Shown here one piece after another: positions 1 to 8,486 of a stretch of DNA of 64,000 nucleotides. The notes beneath the pieces were generated by a model. It did no database searches, was not told the origin of the DNA, and saw only the letters and a program-made list of their open reading frames with translations. The DNA is from DATMER01 sp040349255 (lineage in GTDB: Bacteria > Acidobacteriota > Thermoanaerobaculia > Multivoradales > UBA5704), in NCBI GenBank assembly GCA_040349255.1, contig JBEQUE010000152.1:1-64000 (forward strand), given 5' to 3'. The position numbers and the translations under genes are program-made. Numbering within the stretch: position 1 is the first letter of the stretch; every line of letters starts with the position of its first letter.

Positions 1-206
1 GGCAGCGCCTCGTCGAACAGCGCCGGCAGGAGAAAGAGGCCGTCCGCCGCTCCCGCCTCCTGCAGGAAGGTCCTCTGGAAGGAGGCTTGCCACAGCCCGT
101 TGCGGATCGACTCCAGGAGCACCAGCTCCTCGAACGATCCGCGGGACGGCGCGTCGGAGGTCAGTCTGACCTCTCCAGAGGACGTTTTCGGATGGTGGGT
201 CGACAT
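1..206 (-). CDS. Hypothetical protein, N-terminal fragment cut by the window edge
   Basis: An open frame on the minus strand starts with ATG at 206 and runs off the left end without a stop, giving the first 68 residues. The start reads MSTHHPKTSS and continues with a mixed acidic/hydrophobic stretch (EELVLLESIRNGLW). No signal peptide or membrane segment is visible and I do not recognise a family. Codon third positions are G/C-rich as in the neighbours, which supports real coding. It is divergent from the exported protein that starts at 384, and the 177 bp between them must hold both promoters. Function unknown. Confidence 0.5.
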   Translation of the reverse strand, partial: MSTHHPKTSSGEVRLTSDAPSRGSFEELVLLESIRNGLWQASFQRTFLQEAGAADGLFLLPALFDEAL

Positions 207-383
207 CAAGCGTACAGCCCTCCCCGGGAGTCGAAGACGGTGGAAAGTCCCGCCGCTTCGAGGTTTTGCTCCCTATTGAGCGTTTGGCGGAAAGTCTTTC
301 AGACGGGCAGGCATCGAGCTCGCAATGGAAGGCTCAAAGCGGTTGAAATGCGGTTATCCTGACCTGATTGGAGGACGAAGGCC

Positions 384-1718
384 GTGGTCCACATCGCCTT
401 TCTGACGTTCTTCCTGGGGCTCACCTCCGGCGTCCAGCTCTACGAGCTGTCGGTCTCCGGTCCGGCCGCCGCGGTCGAGATCGTTCTCGACGGCGCGGTC
501 GCGAAGCGCCTGACCGGCCCCCCGTGGTCGGGGAAGATCGACCTCGGCGCCGACCTCGTGCCGCACGAGCTGGTCGCCCGCGCGCTCGACGCGGATGGCC
601 GCGAGGTCGCCGTCGCCCGGCAGTGGCTCAACCTCCCGCGTCCGCCGGCCGAGGTGGAGCTCGCCCTCGAAGGCGGCCGCTCCGGCGCTCCGAGCCGGGT
701 GCGGCTCACCTGGGAGCGGCTCACCCAGGACCCGCCGGTCGCCAGCTCCCTCACCCTGGACGGCCAGCCGCTGCAGCTCGACCGGACCGGCCGGGCCGCC
801 CTCCCCTCCTACGACCGCGACTCGGCGCACGTGCTCACCGCCGAGCTCCGCTTCCCGTCCAACGTCGTGGCGCGCAAGGACATGATCTTCGGCGGCGAGG
901 GCGGGGAGACCTACACCGAGCTGACCGCCGTGCCCGTGCGCCTGCTGAAAGGCCGCCTCCCCAGGCCCGAGGCGCTCCGCGGCTGGTTTCTGGACGGGAA
1001 GGGCAACCCTCTCAACGTGACCGCGGTCGAGGACGGGCCGGGCGAGCTCTACGTCGTGCGGGTGCCGAGCACGGACGCCGTCAGGAGCCACCTGGGCTTC
1101 GGATCGGGTACGGCCTGGCGCATGTCCGGCCTGAACCTGGACAGGAACGACCTGACCCGGATGGTCTCTCCCTGGTCGCGCTCCTACCAGGGCACCGGCA
1201 CGCGCTCCGACCTGTTCGACCTGTCGCCGCTCTCTCCGAGCAAATACGGGCTGGCCTCCCACCTCGTCAACAGTTACTTCAAGCGCGACGGCAGCGAGAT
1301 CCTGCGCCCGACCGACGCCGTGGCCGTGGCCGGCCTGCAGGCCATGGCCGGAGGACGCCGCCGGGCGGTGGTGCTCGTTCTCGACGCGGCCTCGGGCGAC
1401 GAGAGTCTCTACGACCCGGTGACCGTGCGGCGCTATCTCTCCTCGATCCGGGTGCCGCTCCACGTCTGGAGCCTCGACCGCGACGTCTCTTCCCTGAAGG
1501 CCTGGGGGGAGATCGAGGACACCTCCAGCGTCGCCGGCCTGGAGCTGGCCTTCCGCAAGGCAGCGTCGGACCTGGAGCGCCAGCGGATCGTCCTCATCGA
1601 AGGCCGGCACCTGCCGCAGACCATCCGCCTGTCGCCCAAGGCCGAAGGCATCGAGATCGTCGCGGCCGGCGACTCCCCTCCTCCGAACCCACCGAAAGAC
1701 GGGGAGAGACAGCCCTAA
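384..1718 (+). CDS. Exported protein, distantly VWFA-related
   Basis: 444 residues. The GTG start at 384 is preceded by a strong GGAGG at 370-374, which decides the start. The N-terminus (MVHIAFLTFFLGLTSG) looks like a short signal peptide or anchor. The body is beta-rich and begins with a segment about modifying an effect by an amount (VEIVLDGAVAKRL), as in Ig-like modules. The last third (residues about 320-430) contains a Rossmann-like strand pattern (AVVLVLDAASGDES, then IRVPLHVWSLD, then QRIVLIEG) that resembles the closing part of the VWFA-related proteins of Acidobacteria, such as the one at 53523-56204. No clear MIDAS DxSxS motif is present, so metal binding is doubtful. Probably periplasmic or outer-membrane associated; function unknown. 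Confidence 0.7.
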   Translation: MVHIAFLTFFLGLTSGVQLYELSVSGPAAAVEIVLDGAVAKRLTGPPWSGKIDLGADLVPHELVARALDADGREVAVARQWLNLPRPPAEVELALEGGRSGAPSRVRLTWERLTQDPPVASSLTLDGQPLQLDRTGRAALPSYDRDSAHVLTAELRFPSNVVARKDMIFGGEGGETYTELTAVPVRLLKGRLPRPEALRGWFLDGKGNPLNVTAVEDGPGELYVVRVPSTDAVRSHLGFGSGTAWRMSGLNLDRNDLTRMVSPWSRSYQGTGTRSDLFDLSPLSPSKYGLASHLVNSYFKRDGSEILRPTDAVAVAGLQAMAGGRRRAVVLVLDAASGDESLYDPVTVRRYLSSIRVPLHVWSLDRDVSSLKAWGEIEDTSSVAGLELAFRKAASDLERQRIVLIEGRHLPQTIRLSPKAEGIEIVAAGDSPPPNPPKDGERQP

Positions 1719-1779
1719 ACCTGCCTCCCCCTTCGTCCGTATAAAAACAGTGCTTGCAGCGAACATGAAAGGAGAAGCT

Positions 1780-2259
1780 ATGTCCAACAACCTGGTCAAG
1801 ACTACCCTCGCCTCCGCCGTGCTGGTCTTCGGACTCGCCGTCGCCACTCCGTCCCACGCGCAGTTCGCGAGCCCGACGGGCGACCGCGGGCCGGTGAACA
1901 CCAGCTTCGGCGGGAACTACAAGGACCCGCAGCAGCGCGCGGCGGACAACCTCGCGAAGGGGCTGCGCTTCAAGGCCAAGGCCGACGAGGAGAAGGACGC
2001 CAAGAAGAAGACCAAGCTCCTGGAGAAGGCCAAGAAGGAGTTCGAGACCTCGGTCGCGCTGCACCCGAACCACGACGCGTACCTGGCCCTGGGGCTGGTC
2101 GACATCGCCATGGGGCAGAACCAGGCCGGCGCCGAGGCCTGCCACCAGGCGAGGGGCCTCAAGCCGGGGAGCGAAGCCGCGGAGAGCTGCATCCAGATGG
2201 CGTTGAACCCCGAGCCCGCCGCCCAGCCGGCCGCGACGCCCGCCGGCGGCTCGAACTAG
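1780..2259 (+). CDS. Exported TPR-like small protein
   Basis: 159 residues from the ATG at 1780, chosen because AAAGGAGA lies just before it; an in-frame ATG at 1750 lacks a ribosome site. Residues 1-29 form a signal peptide ending in SHAQ. The mature part has a lysine-rich helix pair (FKAKADEEKDAKKKTKLLEKAKKEF is the flavour) and then a TPR-like repeat (HPNHDAYLALGLVDIAMGQNQ) followed by a proline/alanine tail. One TPR-like unit plus a charged coiled segment suggests a periplasmic scaffold or chaperone-like role, but no specific function can be assigned. It lies 61 bp downstream of the 384-1718 gene and may be in the same transcript. Confidence 0.75.
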   Translation: MSNNLVKTTLASAVLVFGLAVATPSHAQFASPTGDRGPVNTSFGGNYKDPQQRAADNLAKGLRFKAKADEEKDAKKKTKLLEKAKKEFETSVALHPNHDAYLALGLVDIAMGQNQAGAEACHQARGLKPGSEAAESCIQMALNPEPAAQPAATPAGGSN

Positions 2260-2294
2260 CCCGAATCCCGGGGGCCCGGCGGCGCGGCGCCCGG
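2260..2294. other. Short convergent intergenic gap
   Basis: This 35-bp G+C-rich gap (runs of GGGCCC and GGCGCC) separates the convergent ends of the TPR-like gene and vapC. It could fold into a G+C stem that serves as a terminator, but there is no T tract and alternative pairings are equally good, so this is only suggestive. Confidence 0.25.
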
Positions 2295-2714
2295 TCAGCT
2301 CTTCCAGTCCTGGATTTCGAGCTCGTCGAACGGCTCGAAGTCGAAACGGTTCGAGGTGACGAGCACCAACCCGTGGACGGCCGCGATCGCGGCGATCTGG
2401 CCGTCGATGAACGGGACGTTTCGGCCGATCCTGGACAGCCGCGCCCTCTCCGAGGCATACCACCCCGCGGCACGCCAGTCGTAGGGGAGGATGGGGGTGT
2501 TGGGCAGGACCGTCCGGAAGAGATAGGCCTGGATGTTGCTCCGCCGGCGCGACGGCGGCAGCCTCTCCATCCCGTACAGCAGCTCGCTCCAGACCGGCGC
2601 GGCCGTGGCCATCTCCAGGCGATGCTCCCGGAGGCGAGCCAGCAGCCGTGGATCCGGAGAGGGGCGGTTCGGCTCGGAGAGTGTGTTGGTGTCCAGCAGA
2701 AAGCGGAGGGTCAC
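2295..2714 (-). CDS. PIN-domain ribonuclease toxin, VapC type
   Basis: 139 residues, the usual size for a VapC toxin. PIN-domain acidic residues are visible: D8 in FLLDTN, a glutamate in PVWSELLYG near residue 44, and an aspartate in FIDGQIAAIA near 104. The C-terminus has the usual LVTSNRFDFEPF strand with a second acidic position. Members of this family are Mg-dependent RNases that cut tRNA or rRNA when freed from their antitoxin. The ATG at 2714 overlaps the stop of the upstream gene (2711-2911) by 4 bp, the standard antitoxin-toxin arrangement, so co-translation is expected. Target RNA unknown. Confidence 0.88.
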   Translation of the reverse strand: MTLRFLLDTNTLSEPNRPSPDPRLLARLREHRLEMATAAPVWSELLYGMERLPPSRRRSNIQAYLFRTVLPNTPILPYDWRAAGWYASERARLSRIGRNVPFIDGQIAAIAAVHGLVLVTSNRFDFEPFDELEIQDWKS

Positions 2715-2911
2715 CAGGAGAAATCCCGGTCCGGAGCTCGGTCTCGCACGAAGATCTCATCGGGATCGATCGGGTCCGAGGTCAGGTCGTGCGTCCGGCG
2801 AAACTCCTCATAAGCGGCCCAGAAATCGCCGGGCCTGTCCGGAGGCGGAACCACCTCGGTCAGACCGGACAGATCGTCCTGAGCTTCCTGGATCGGGTGC
2901 CGCCTAGCCAT
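2711..2911 (-). CDS. Probable antitoxin of the VapC pair
   Basis: 66 residues from ATG 2911, with a CAGGA ribosome site about 8 bp before it; an alternative in-frame ATG lies at 2950. The C-terminal half (residues about 35-66) is acidic and aromatic and ends in VRDRAPDRDFSW, resembling the toxin-wrapping tail of Phd-like antitoxins. The N-terminal part is short and no AbrB, Phd or ribbon-helix-helix DNA-binding fold is evident, so it may neutralise the toxin without strong autorepression, or a DNA-binding partner acts elsewhere. The call rests mainly on its size and its 4-bp overlap with vapC. Confidence 0.7.
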   Translation of the reverse strand: MARRHPIQEAQDDLSGLTEVVPPPDRPGDFWAAYEEFRRTHDLTSDPIDPDEIFVRDRAPDRDFSW

Positions 2912-2958
2912 GCCGGTATCCTGCTTCAAGGGAAGCCATGTTGTCAACATCCGCGTCT

Positions 2959-5577
2959 TCAGGTCCCCACCCGCACCACCGAGACCAGTGGGCCGTCCAT
3001 GACGTCGGGATCGCGCAGGTCCACGGCGCCCTGGACGGCCCACAGATTGTCGCCCTGCGGGTCGAGGATCGTCTGGGCCACCTCCCAGACGCGTTCGTCC
3101 ACCTGCCGGATGTGGGTGTACTGGTGCCGGCGGGCCTCGGGGGTGAAGACCAGGTCGCCGTACTCCTCGTAGAACGGCTTCATCGCCTGCTCGAAGCGCT
3201 CCGGGTCCCAGCGGTCGCCCTCCGGCTGGTGAGGATCCTGGCGGACCGCCGAGGCCGCGTCCTCCCACTCCTTCTCGGAGAGCGCCCTCACCACCAGGTG
3301 CAGCTCGGCGCGGATGCGGGCCGCGAACGCCTTCGGGTCGGCCAGGAGCTGCTTGAGCCAGAGCGCCTCGGCCGCCTGGTGCCGCTGCACTCGGCGCAGG
3401 CGGATCTCCGGATGGAGCATGCTCTCCCACTCTTCCAGCAGGCTCGTGTCCGTATGGTGGAGCAGGGCGCGGAAGTAGCCCAGGGCGTCCCAGACCTCGG
3501 CCGACTTCGCGTACTCCGGCACGGTCTGGTCCAGGGTCTTGTAGAGCTGCGAGAGATAGCGCAGCAGCACCCCCTCGCTCCTCTGCAGGCCGTATTTCTT
3601 GATGTAGTCCGCGAAGGAGAGGTAGTTCTCGATCATCTCGCGGCCGATCGACTTCGGCTTGACGTCGTTGCCGCCCACCCAGGGGTGGTCGCCGCGGAAC
3701 CGGTTGAACGTGCCATAGAGGAAATCCGAGAGCGGCTTCGGATGCGTGACCTCGTCCAGCCGCTCCATGCGCTGCTCGTACTCGACGCCGTCCGCCTTGA
3801 GCTGCGCCACCAGCTCATTCTTGATCTTATCCACCTGCTTGCGGAGGACGACGTCCGGGTCCTCCAGGATCGACTCGACCAGGGTCATCAGGTCGAGCGC
3901 GTAGGTCTCCGATTCCTGATTCAACAGGCCGATCGTCTCCACCAGGTAGAGGGAGAGGGCGTGGTGGAGCGAGAAGTCCCACTGCAGGTCCTCGGCCACC
4001 ACCGCCCAGAGGTAGCCGGTGTTCGTATCCCGCTTCATGCGGAGGATGCCGGCGCGGTAGAGCGAGCGCACCAGGACCGCGGCCTGGCTCAGGTGCCGGG
4101 CCTTGGCCCCCTCCTCGTCGTGGCAGCGGGCGATGAGGTCGCGCAGCGAGTCGAAGTTGCGCAGGTCGGGGTCGTCCAGCTCGGCGTCCCTCTGGAGCAG
4201 GTCGAGCACCATGCCGTGGGTGACCCGGAAGCGCGACTTGAGGGTCTCCGGCGGCCGGGTCATCAGCTTGTCGAAGGTCTCCTGGGTCCAGGTGACCTCG
4301 CCCTTGGCTGCCTGCTTGGCCGGGGACCGCTTCTTGCCGTCGCCGGCCTTGCGCTCGGCCACGCGCTTCTCGATGATGTGCTCCGGCGCCTGTGCCACCA
4401 CGCTGCCCTTGTCGTCGAACCCCTTGCGTCCGGCGCGGCCGGCGATCTGCTTGAAGTCGCGCACCGACAGAAGCGAGACCTTGCGGCCGTCGAACTTCGC
4501 CAGGCGGGTGAAGAGCACCGTGCGGATCGGGATGTTCACCCCGACCCCGAGCGTATCCGTGCCCGAGATCACCCGCAGCAGACCCTGCTGGGCGAGCTGC
4601 TCGACGAGCAGCCGGTAGCGCGGCAGCAGCCCGGCGTGGTGGACCCCGATGCCGAAGGAGAGGAAACGCCGGAACTCCTTGCCGTAGGGGGTGTCCAGGC
4701 GGACGCCGACCATGGCCTCCTTGATGCGGTCCCGCTCCTCGCGGCTGGAGATCTTCATGCTGGTCAGCGACTGGGCCAGCTCGGCGCACTCGCGCTGGGT
4801 GAAGTTGACGATGTAGATCGGCGACCGGCCGGACTCCAGCAGCGCTTCGACCGTCTCGTGGAGCGGGGTCTCCCGGTACTCGAAGTCGAGCGGCACCGGA
4901 CGCAGCTCCGAGCTGACCAGGGAGACCTCGATCTCCGTGCGCCGGCGGATGTGCTCGGCGATCGCGCTCATGTCGCCCAGGGTGGCGGACATCAGGAGGA
5001 ACCGGGTGCGGGGGAGCACGATCAGCGGGATCTGCCAGGCCACGCCGCGCTCGGGGTCCGAGTAGTAGTGGAACTCGTCCATGACCACGTAGGGCGCGTC
5101 GAGGAGGTCGCCGCGCCGGAGCGCCATGTTGGCCAGCACCTCGGCCGTGCAGCAGAGCACCCGCGCGTCCGGGTTGATGCTGGCGTCGCCGGTGAGCATC
5201 CCGACGTTTTCGGCCCCGAAGTCGTCGCAGAGCGCGAAGAACTTCTCGGAGGCCAGCGCCTTGATCGGGCTGGTATAGAAAGAGGTCCGGCCCTCGCACA
5301 GCGCCTTGAAGTGGAGGCCGAGCGCCACCAGCGACTTGCCCGAGCCGGTCGGGGTGTTGAGGATGACGTGCTTCCCGGCCATGATCTCCAGGAGCGCCTC
5401 CTCCTGCGCCGGGTAGAGCTCGAAGCCGGCCTCGACCGCCCAGTCCACGAACAGGTCGAGGATCTCGTCCGGATCGGTCGTCGGGCGGATGCGCGAGGCC
5501 AGGGAGGGCCGCGCGGGGCGTCCGGGCTCGGCGGACCCGGCGGGCGGCAGGTCGGTGGAAAGCAGGATCTCGCTCAC
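2959..5577 (-). CDS. Ski2-like DEAD/DEAH-box RNA helicase with DUF3516-type tail
   Basis: 872 residues, GTG start at 5577. The helicase core is clear: Walker A TPTGSGKS (residues 75-82), motif II DEFH (167-170), motif III SAT in LLMSATLGD, and motif VI QIAGRAGRKG. After the core comes a lysine-rich linker and a long helical tail (about residues 430-872) matching the layout of proteins annotated 'DEAD/DEAH box helicase with DUF3516', common in Actinobacteria and scattered elsewhere. Members are ATP-dependent RNA/DNA unwinding enzymes of uncertain substrate. It sits alone, 47 bp upstream of the antitoxin on the same strand and divergent from the gene at 5676. Cytoplasmic. The family call is firm; the biological role is unknown. 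Confidence 0.92.
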   Translation of the reverse strand: MSEILLSTDLPPAGSAEPGRPARPSLASRIRPTTDPDEILDLFVDWAVEAGFELYPAQEEALLEIMAGKHVILNTPTGSGKSLVALGLHFKALCEGRTSFYTSPIKALASEKFFALCDDFGAENVGMLTGDASINPDARVLCCTAEVLANMALRRGDLLDAPYVVMDEFHYYSDPERGVAWQIPLIVLPRTRFLLMSATLGDMSAIAEHIRRRTEIEVSLVSSELRPVPLDFEYRETPLHETVEALLESGRSPIYIVNFTQRECAELAQSLTSMKISSREERDRIKEAMVGVRLDTPYGKEFRRFLSFGIGVHHAGLLPRYRLLVEQLAQQGLLRVISGTDTLGVGVNIPIRTVLFTRLAKFDGRKVSLLSVRDFKQIAGRAGRKGFDDKGSVVAQAPEHIIEKRVAERKAGDGKKRSPAKQAAKGEVTWTQETFDKLMTRPPETLKSRFRVTHGMVLDLLQRDAELDDPDLRNFDSLRDLIARCHDEEGAKARHLSQAAVLVRSLYRAGILRMKRDTNTGYLWAVVAEDLQWDFSLHHALSLYLVETIGLLNQESETYALDLMTLVESILEDPDVVLRKQVDKIKNELVAQLKADGVEYEQRMERLDEVTHPKPLSDFLYGTFNRFRGDHPWVGGNDVKPKSIGREMIENYLSFADYIKKYGLQRSEGVLLRYLSQLYKTLDQTVPEYAKSAEVWDALGYFRALLHHTDTSLLEEWESMLHPEIRLRRVQRHQAAEALWLKQLLADPKAFAARIRAELHLVVRALSEKEWEDAASAVRQDPHQPEGDRWDPERFEQAMKPFYEEYGDLVFTPEARRHQYTHIRQVDERVWEVAQTILDPQGDNLWAVQGAVDLRDPDVMDGPLVSVVRVGT

Positions 5578-5675
5578 GGCGCCATTCTCGCATGGTCCCC
5601 GGTGGTCTCCGGCTGCCCCCGGATAGCCCTCCGCGGTGGGCCGTGGTACCGTAGCGGCTCGGAGAACTACGTCGA

Positions 5676-6719
5676 ATGCAGTTTCAGCCGGAGTCCGTTC
5701 TCGACCTCCCCGAAGGGCGGCCTGCCTACAGCCGGTCTCTTCTCATCCCCGGGCCGATGCCGCCCCTGTCCCACCTGGGGATCACCCTCCTTCGCCATGC
5801 GGCGGGGACCGGGCTGCGCTACGCCCTCTATCACCTGGGCCTGCCGCTGCCGGACGCGCCGCCGGTGCGGACCATCCGGCTCCGGCCCTACCTCTATGGC
5901 AGGGACCTCCGGCCGCTGCTGTCCGAGGCGCCGGGCGGCGAGGAGGTGCTCGGCGCGCTCCTGGAGCCCGAGGGCCGGGCGAACTATCCGGCGGTGCCGC
6001 AGCGGCTCGCCGCCTCGCTGGCCTTCCACCGGGTGCGGCTCCTGCGCTTCCGCCCGCCCTCCCACCGTCCGCCCGACCTGCGCGGCGACGAGAGCCCGGA
6101 AGAGCTCTGGGAGCTGTTCCGCTCCACGCTCACCCGCCTCCTGCCGCGGGTCGGGGACGCTCTGCTCGCCGACCTGATCTCCGCCTTGAACCGGCGGGCG
6201 GCGCGGGCTGCGGGCGAGGGCGCGCCGCCGGTCCTCAGCCGGGCGGCCTGGAACCTGCGCTCCCGCGGGCGCGCCAGTCTGTCGCTCTTCGGCCTGCCGG
6301 ACATCCTGGTCCCCTCCTGGGCCGAGGTGCCGGAGCGGGCCGAGGCGGCCCGGGAGGCCCTGGCCGGCCAGCCGCTGCCCGGCCACGACCGCTACCGCGG
6401 CCGCTTCCGCGAGGCCTGGCGCTCCGCCCTCGACCGGCTCGGCCCGATCTACGACCTCTACGCCAGGAAGGCCGCCGGCCGCGGGCTGCTCGACTCGCCG
6501 GAGGACGCCTGCTTCCTGCCGTTCGACCTGGCCGGCGACCTCGCGGCGCCGACCCGGCCCGGCTGGCTGGAATCCGCGGTGCGCAACAACCGGGCCGAGT
6601 ACGACAGCCTGCGCCGCGCCCTGGAGCCGCTCGACCGGATGACCGAGAAGCAGGAGATGGCCGAGGTCGGAGGCGACCGTCCAGAGTGGGAATGGGGGCC
6701 GCTCCTCCCTCTTCCCTGA
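5676..6719 (+). CDS. Conserved hypothetical protein
   Basis: 347 residues, arginine- and leucine-rich, no signal peptide or membrane helix. It begins MQFQPESVLDLPEG. Near the C-terminus (about 270-300) the segment RGLLDSPEDACFLPFDLAGDL resembles the linker before the swivelling His domain of PEP-synthase-like enzymes, where a 'G-L-L-x-x-P-E-D-x-F-x-L' pattern is usual. No ATP-grasp or His domain is present, so this may be a detached substrate-binding module or chance likeness. It starts 98 bp from the divergent helicase gene and ends 25 bp before a histidine kinase on the same strand. Function unknown. Confidence 0.75.
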   Translation: MQFQPESVLDLPEGRPAYSRSLLIPGPMPPLSHLGITLLRHAAGTGLRYALYHLGLPLPDAPPVRTIRLRPYLYGRDLRPLLSEAPGGEEVLGALLEPEGRANYPAVPQRLAASLAFHRVRLLRFRPPSHRPPDLRGDESPEELWELFRSTLTRLLPRVGDALLADLISALNRRAARAAGEGAPPVLSRAAWNLRSRGRASLSLFGLPDILVPSWAEVPERAEAAREALAGQPLPGHDRYRGRFREAWRSALDRLGPIYDLYARKAAGRGLLDSPEDACFLPFDLAGDLAAPTRPGWLESAVRNNRAEYDSLRRALEPLDRMTEKQEMAEVGGDRPEWEWGPLLPLP

Positions 6720-6729
6720 GCCCTTGAGA

Positions 6730-6735
6730 TAGAGT
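6730..6735 (+). promoter_or_regulatory. Possible -10 hexamer giving a leaderless mRNA
   Basis: TAGAGT lies 9 bp before the ATG of the histidine kinase, in G+C-rich DNA with no good Shine-Dalgarno sequence. It fits a TANNNT -10 box whose transcript would begin at or next to the start codon. No clear -35 box is visible. Confidence 0.3.
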
Positions 6736-6744
6736 TGGGTATCC

Positions 6745-7941
6745 ATGAAGATCCCGGCTCTCCCTCCCAACGAGGCGGAACGCCTGCGCGCGCTCCACCA
6801 GTACCGGATCCTGGACACCCTGCCGGAGCAGGTCTACGACGACCTGACCCGTCTCGCCGCCCAGATCTGCAGCGCGCCCATGGCCCTGGTGTCGCTGATC
6901 GACGCCGAGCGCCAGTGGTTCAAGGCGCGCCTCGGCATGGAGGGCACGGAAACGGAGCGCGCCGTCTCCTTCTGCGCCCACTCCGTGGCGACCGGCGAGA
7001 TGCTCGTGGTGCCCGACGCCCATCGCGACGACCGTTTCTTCGACAACCCGTCCGTGCTCGGAGACCCCTTCGTCCGGTTCTACGCCGGCGCGCCGCTGGT
7101 CACGCCGCGCGGCCACGCGCTCGGCACCCTCTGCGTGATCGACCGGCAGCCGCGGAACCTGTCGGACGGGCAGCTCGACATGCTGCGCATCCTGGGCCGC
7201 GAGGTCATGAGCCAGCTCGAGCTGCGCCTGCACGTGGCCGAGCGGGAGCACGTGGAGCGGACGCGCAGCGAGCTGATCAGCGTGGTCTCCCACGAGCTGC
7301 GCACCCCGCTGACCTCGATCCGCGGCTCGCTCGGCCTGATCGAGGGCGGCGCCGTGGGAGAGGTTCCGGCGCGGATCTCGCCCCTGGTCCAGGTGGCCCG
7401 CAACAGCACGGACCGGCTGATCCGGCTGATCAACGACGTGCTCGACCTGGAGAAGATGGAGGCCGGCCGCCTGGAGCTGCGGAGGGTCTCGCTCGACGTG
7501 GCCGAGCTGGTCGGCGCGGCGGTCGCCGGCATCGAGGGCATGGCCGGCGCGTCGGGAGTCCGGGTCGAGTCGCGGGTCGAGCCGCTCCTGCGGGTGGATG
7601 GCGATCCCGACCGTCTCGTCCAGGTGCTCACGAACCTGCTGTCGAACGCCATCCGGGTTTCACCGCGGGGCGGCCGGGTTGAGGTGCTGGCCGAGCCGGC
7701 GACCGCCGGCCGGATCCGCTTGTCGGTCCGGGACGAGGGACCGGGCATCGCGGAGCAGGACCTGCCGCGCCTGTTCGGCAAGTTCCAGCAGATCGACGGC
7801 GGCTCGGCTCCCGGCGGCACGGGCCTGGGGCTCGCCATCTGCCGGGGGATCGTGGAGGAGCACGGCGGCCGGATCGGCGTGACCAGCCGCCTGGGCGAGG
7901 GGGCGACGTTCTGGATCGAGATCCACGCTCCGGCCAGCTAG
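6745..7941 (+). CDS. GAF-domain sensor histidine kinase
   Basis: 398 residues, cytoplasmic (no membrane segment). A GAF domain occupies about residues 20-160 (ICSAPMALVSLIDAERQWF, later GTLCVIDRQPRNL), of the type that often binds chromophores or small ligands. A short coiled segment then leads to a HisKA domain with the phospho-accepting H183 in VVSHELRTPL. The HATPase domain follows with its N box (NLLSNAIRVSP), G1 box (DEGPGI) and G2 box (GTGLGLAI). It autophosphorylates and passes the phosphate to a response regulator. No regulator is adjacent; the nearest is the NtrC-like protein at 11902-13209, and pairing with it would be a guess. Its stop codon shares a CTAG with the convergent gene's stop. 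Confidence 0.93.
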   Translation: MKIPALPPNEAERLRALHQYRILDTLPEQVYDDLTRLAAQICSAPMALVSLIDAERQWFKARLGMEGTETERAVSFCAHSVATGEMLVVPDAHRDDRFFDNPSVLGDPFVRFYAGAPLVTPRGHALGTLCVIDRQPRNLSDGQLDMLRILGREVMSQLELRLHVAEREHVERTRSELISVVSHELRTPLTSIRGSLGLIEGGAVGEVPARISPLVQVARNSTDRLIRLINDVLDLEKMEAGRLELRRVSLDVAELVGAAVAGIEGMAGASGVRVESRVEPLLRVDGDPDRLVQVLTNLLSNAIRVSPRGGRVEVLAEPATAGRIRLSVRDEGPGIAEQDLPRLFGKFQQIDGGSAPGGTGLGLAICRGIVEEHGGRIGVTSRLGEGATFWIEIHAPAS

Positions 7942-8459
7942 CGCGTCTTGAGGCCGGGCGGCGGGCAGGAGCTCAGGGTCTCGGCCACGTGCGCGACCAG
8001 GGTGCCGGCGTCGCGCCGGCCGATCAGGCTGTCGAGCAGCGGCGAGCGCACGTGGGGCTTTTCCTTGAGAAGCGCCTCATAGACTTTGAGGGCGCCGGTC
8101 AGGCCCGCCAGGTAGACCTGCTCGCGGGAGCCGTCCTTGTGCTCCATCAGGAACGCCGCGCCCGAGTACAGGAGCTGGCCCACGACCTCGCCGGGGAGCC
8201 GCTTGCGCTCGGCCGGGGTCCCGCCGAGCAGCGCCGGACAGAGGTCGACGTTGAGGTCCGGCACCTGGACGAGCCAGAGCGAAAGCCAGCGCCGGGCGTC
8301 GACGGAGCCCTCGAAGCGGGGATCCTCCTCGAGCTGGCGGATCAGCTTGAGCGCCTTGGCCCGCTCCTTGGGCGTCGAGGGGCCGCGCTCCGCCCCCGCG
8401 CGCGCAGAGCCGAGCAGGGCAAGCACTGCCAGGAGGACCAGGGCCACCCGGGATCTCAT
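7938..8459 (-). CDS. Exported hypothetical protein
   Basis: 173 residues. Residues 1-22 form a signal peptide (hydrophobic run VALVLLAVLALLGSARA). The mature protein is helical and contains two cysteines, in NVDLCPALL and SSCPPPG, that could form a disulfide. It ends with GLKTR. No family recognised. The 3' end overlaps that of the histidine kinase by 4 bp, both stops sharing the palindrome CTAG. Probably periplasmic. Confidence 0.7.
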   Translation of the reverse strand: MRSRVALVLLAVLALLGSARAGAERGPSTPKERAKALKLIRQLEEDPRFEGSVDARRWLSLWLVQVPDLNVDLCPALLGGTPAERKRLPGEVVGQLLYSGAAFLMEHKDGSREQVYLAGLTGALKVYEALLKEKPHVRSPLLDSLIGRRDAGTLVAHVAETLSSCPPPGLKTR

Positions 8460-8466
8460 GCTGGTG

Positions 8467-8472
8467 ATTCTA
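8467..8472 (-). promoter_or_regulatory. Possible -10 hexamer giving a leaderless mRNA
   Basis: Read on the minus strand, TAGAAT sits 7 bp before the ATG of the exported protein at 8459, and there is no Shine-Dalgarno sequence in between. This spacing places the transcription start at about the A of ATG. Confidence 0.4.
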
Positions 8473-8486
8473 GCAGCCGCGGCGCT

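Noticed and set aside
2938..6177. A 1079-codon open frame opposite the helicase gene, and many similar long antisense frames through the window
   Set aside because: They are complements of G+C-rich coding DNA, with residue patterns dominated by Arg, Ala, Gly and His and no recognisable domain. The helicase frame on the other strand carries clear motifs.
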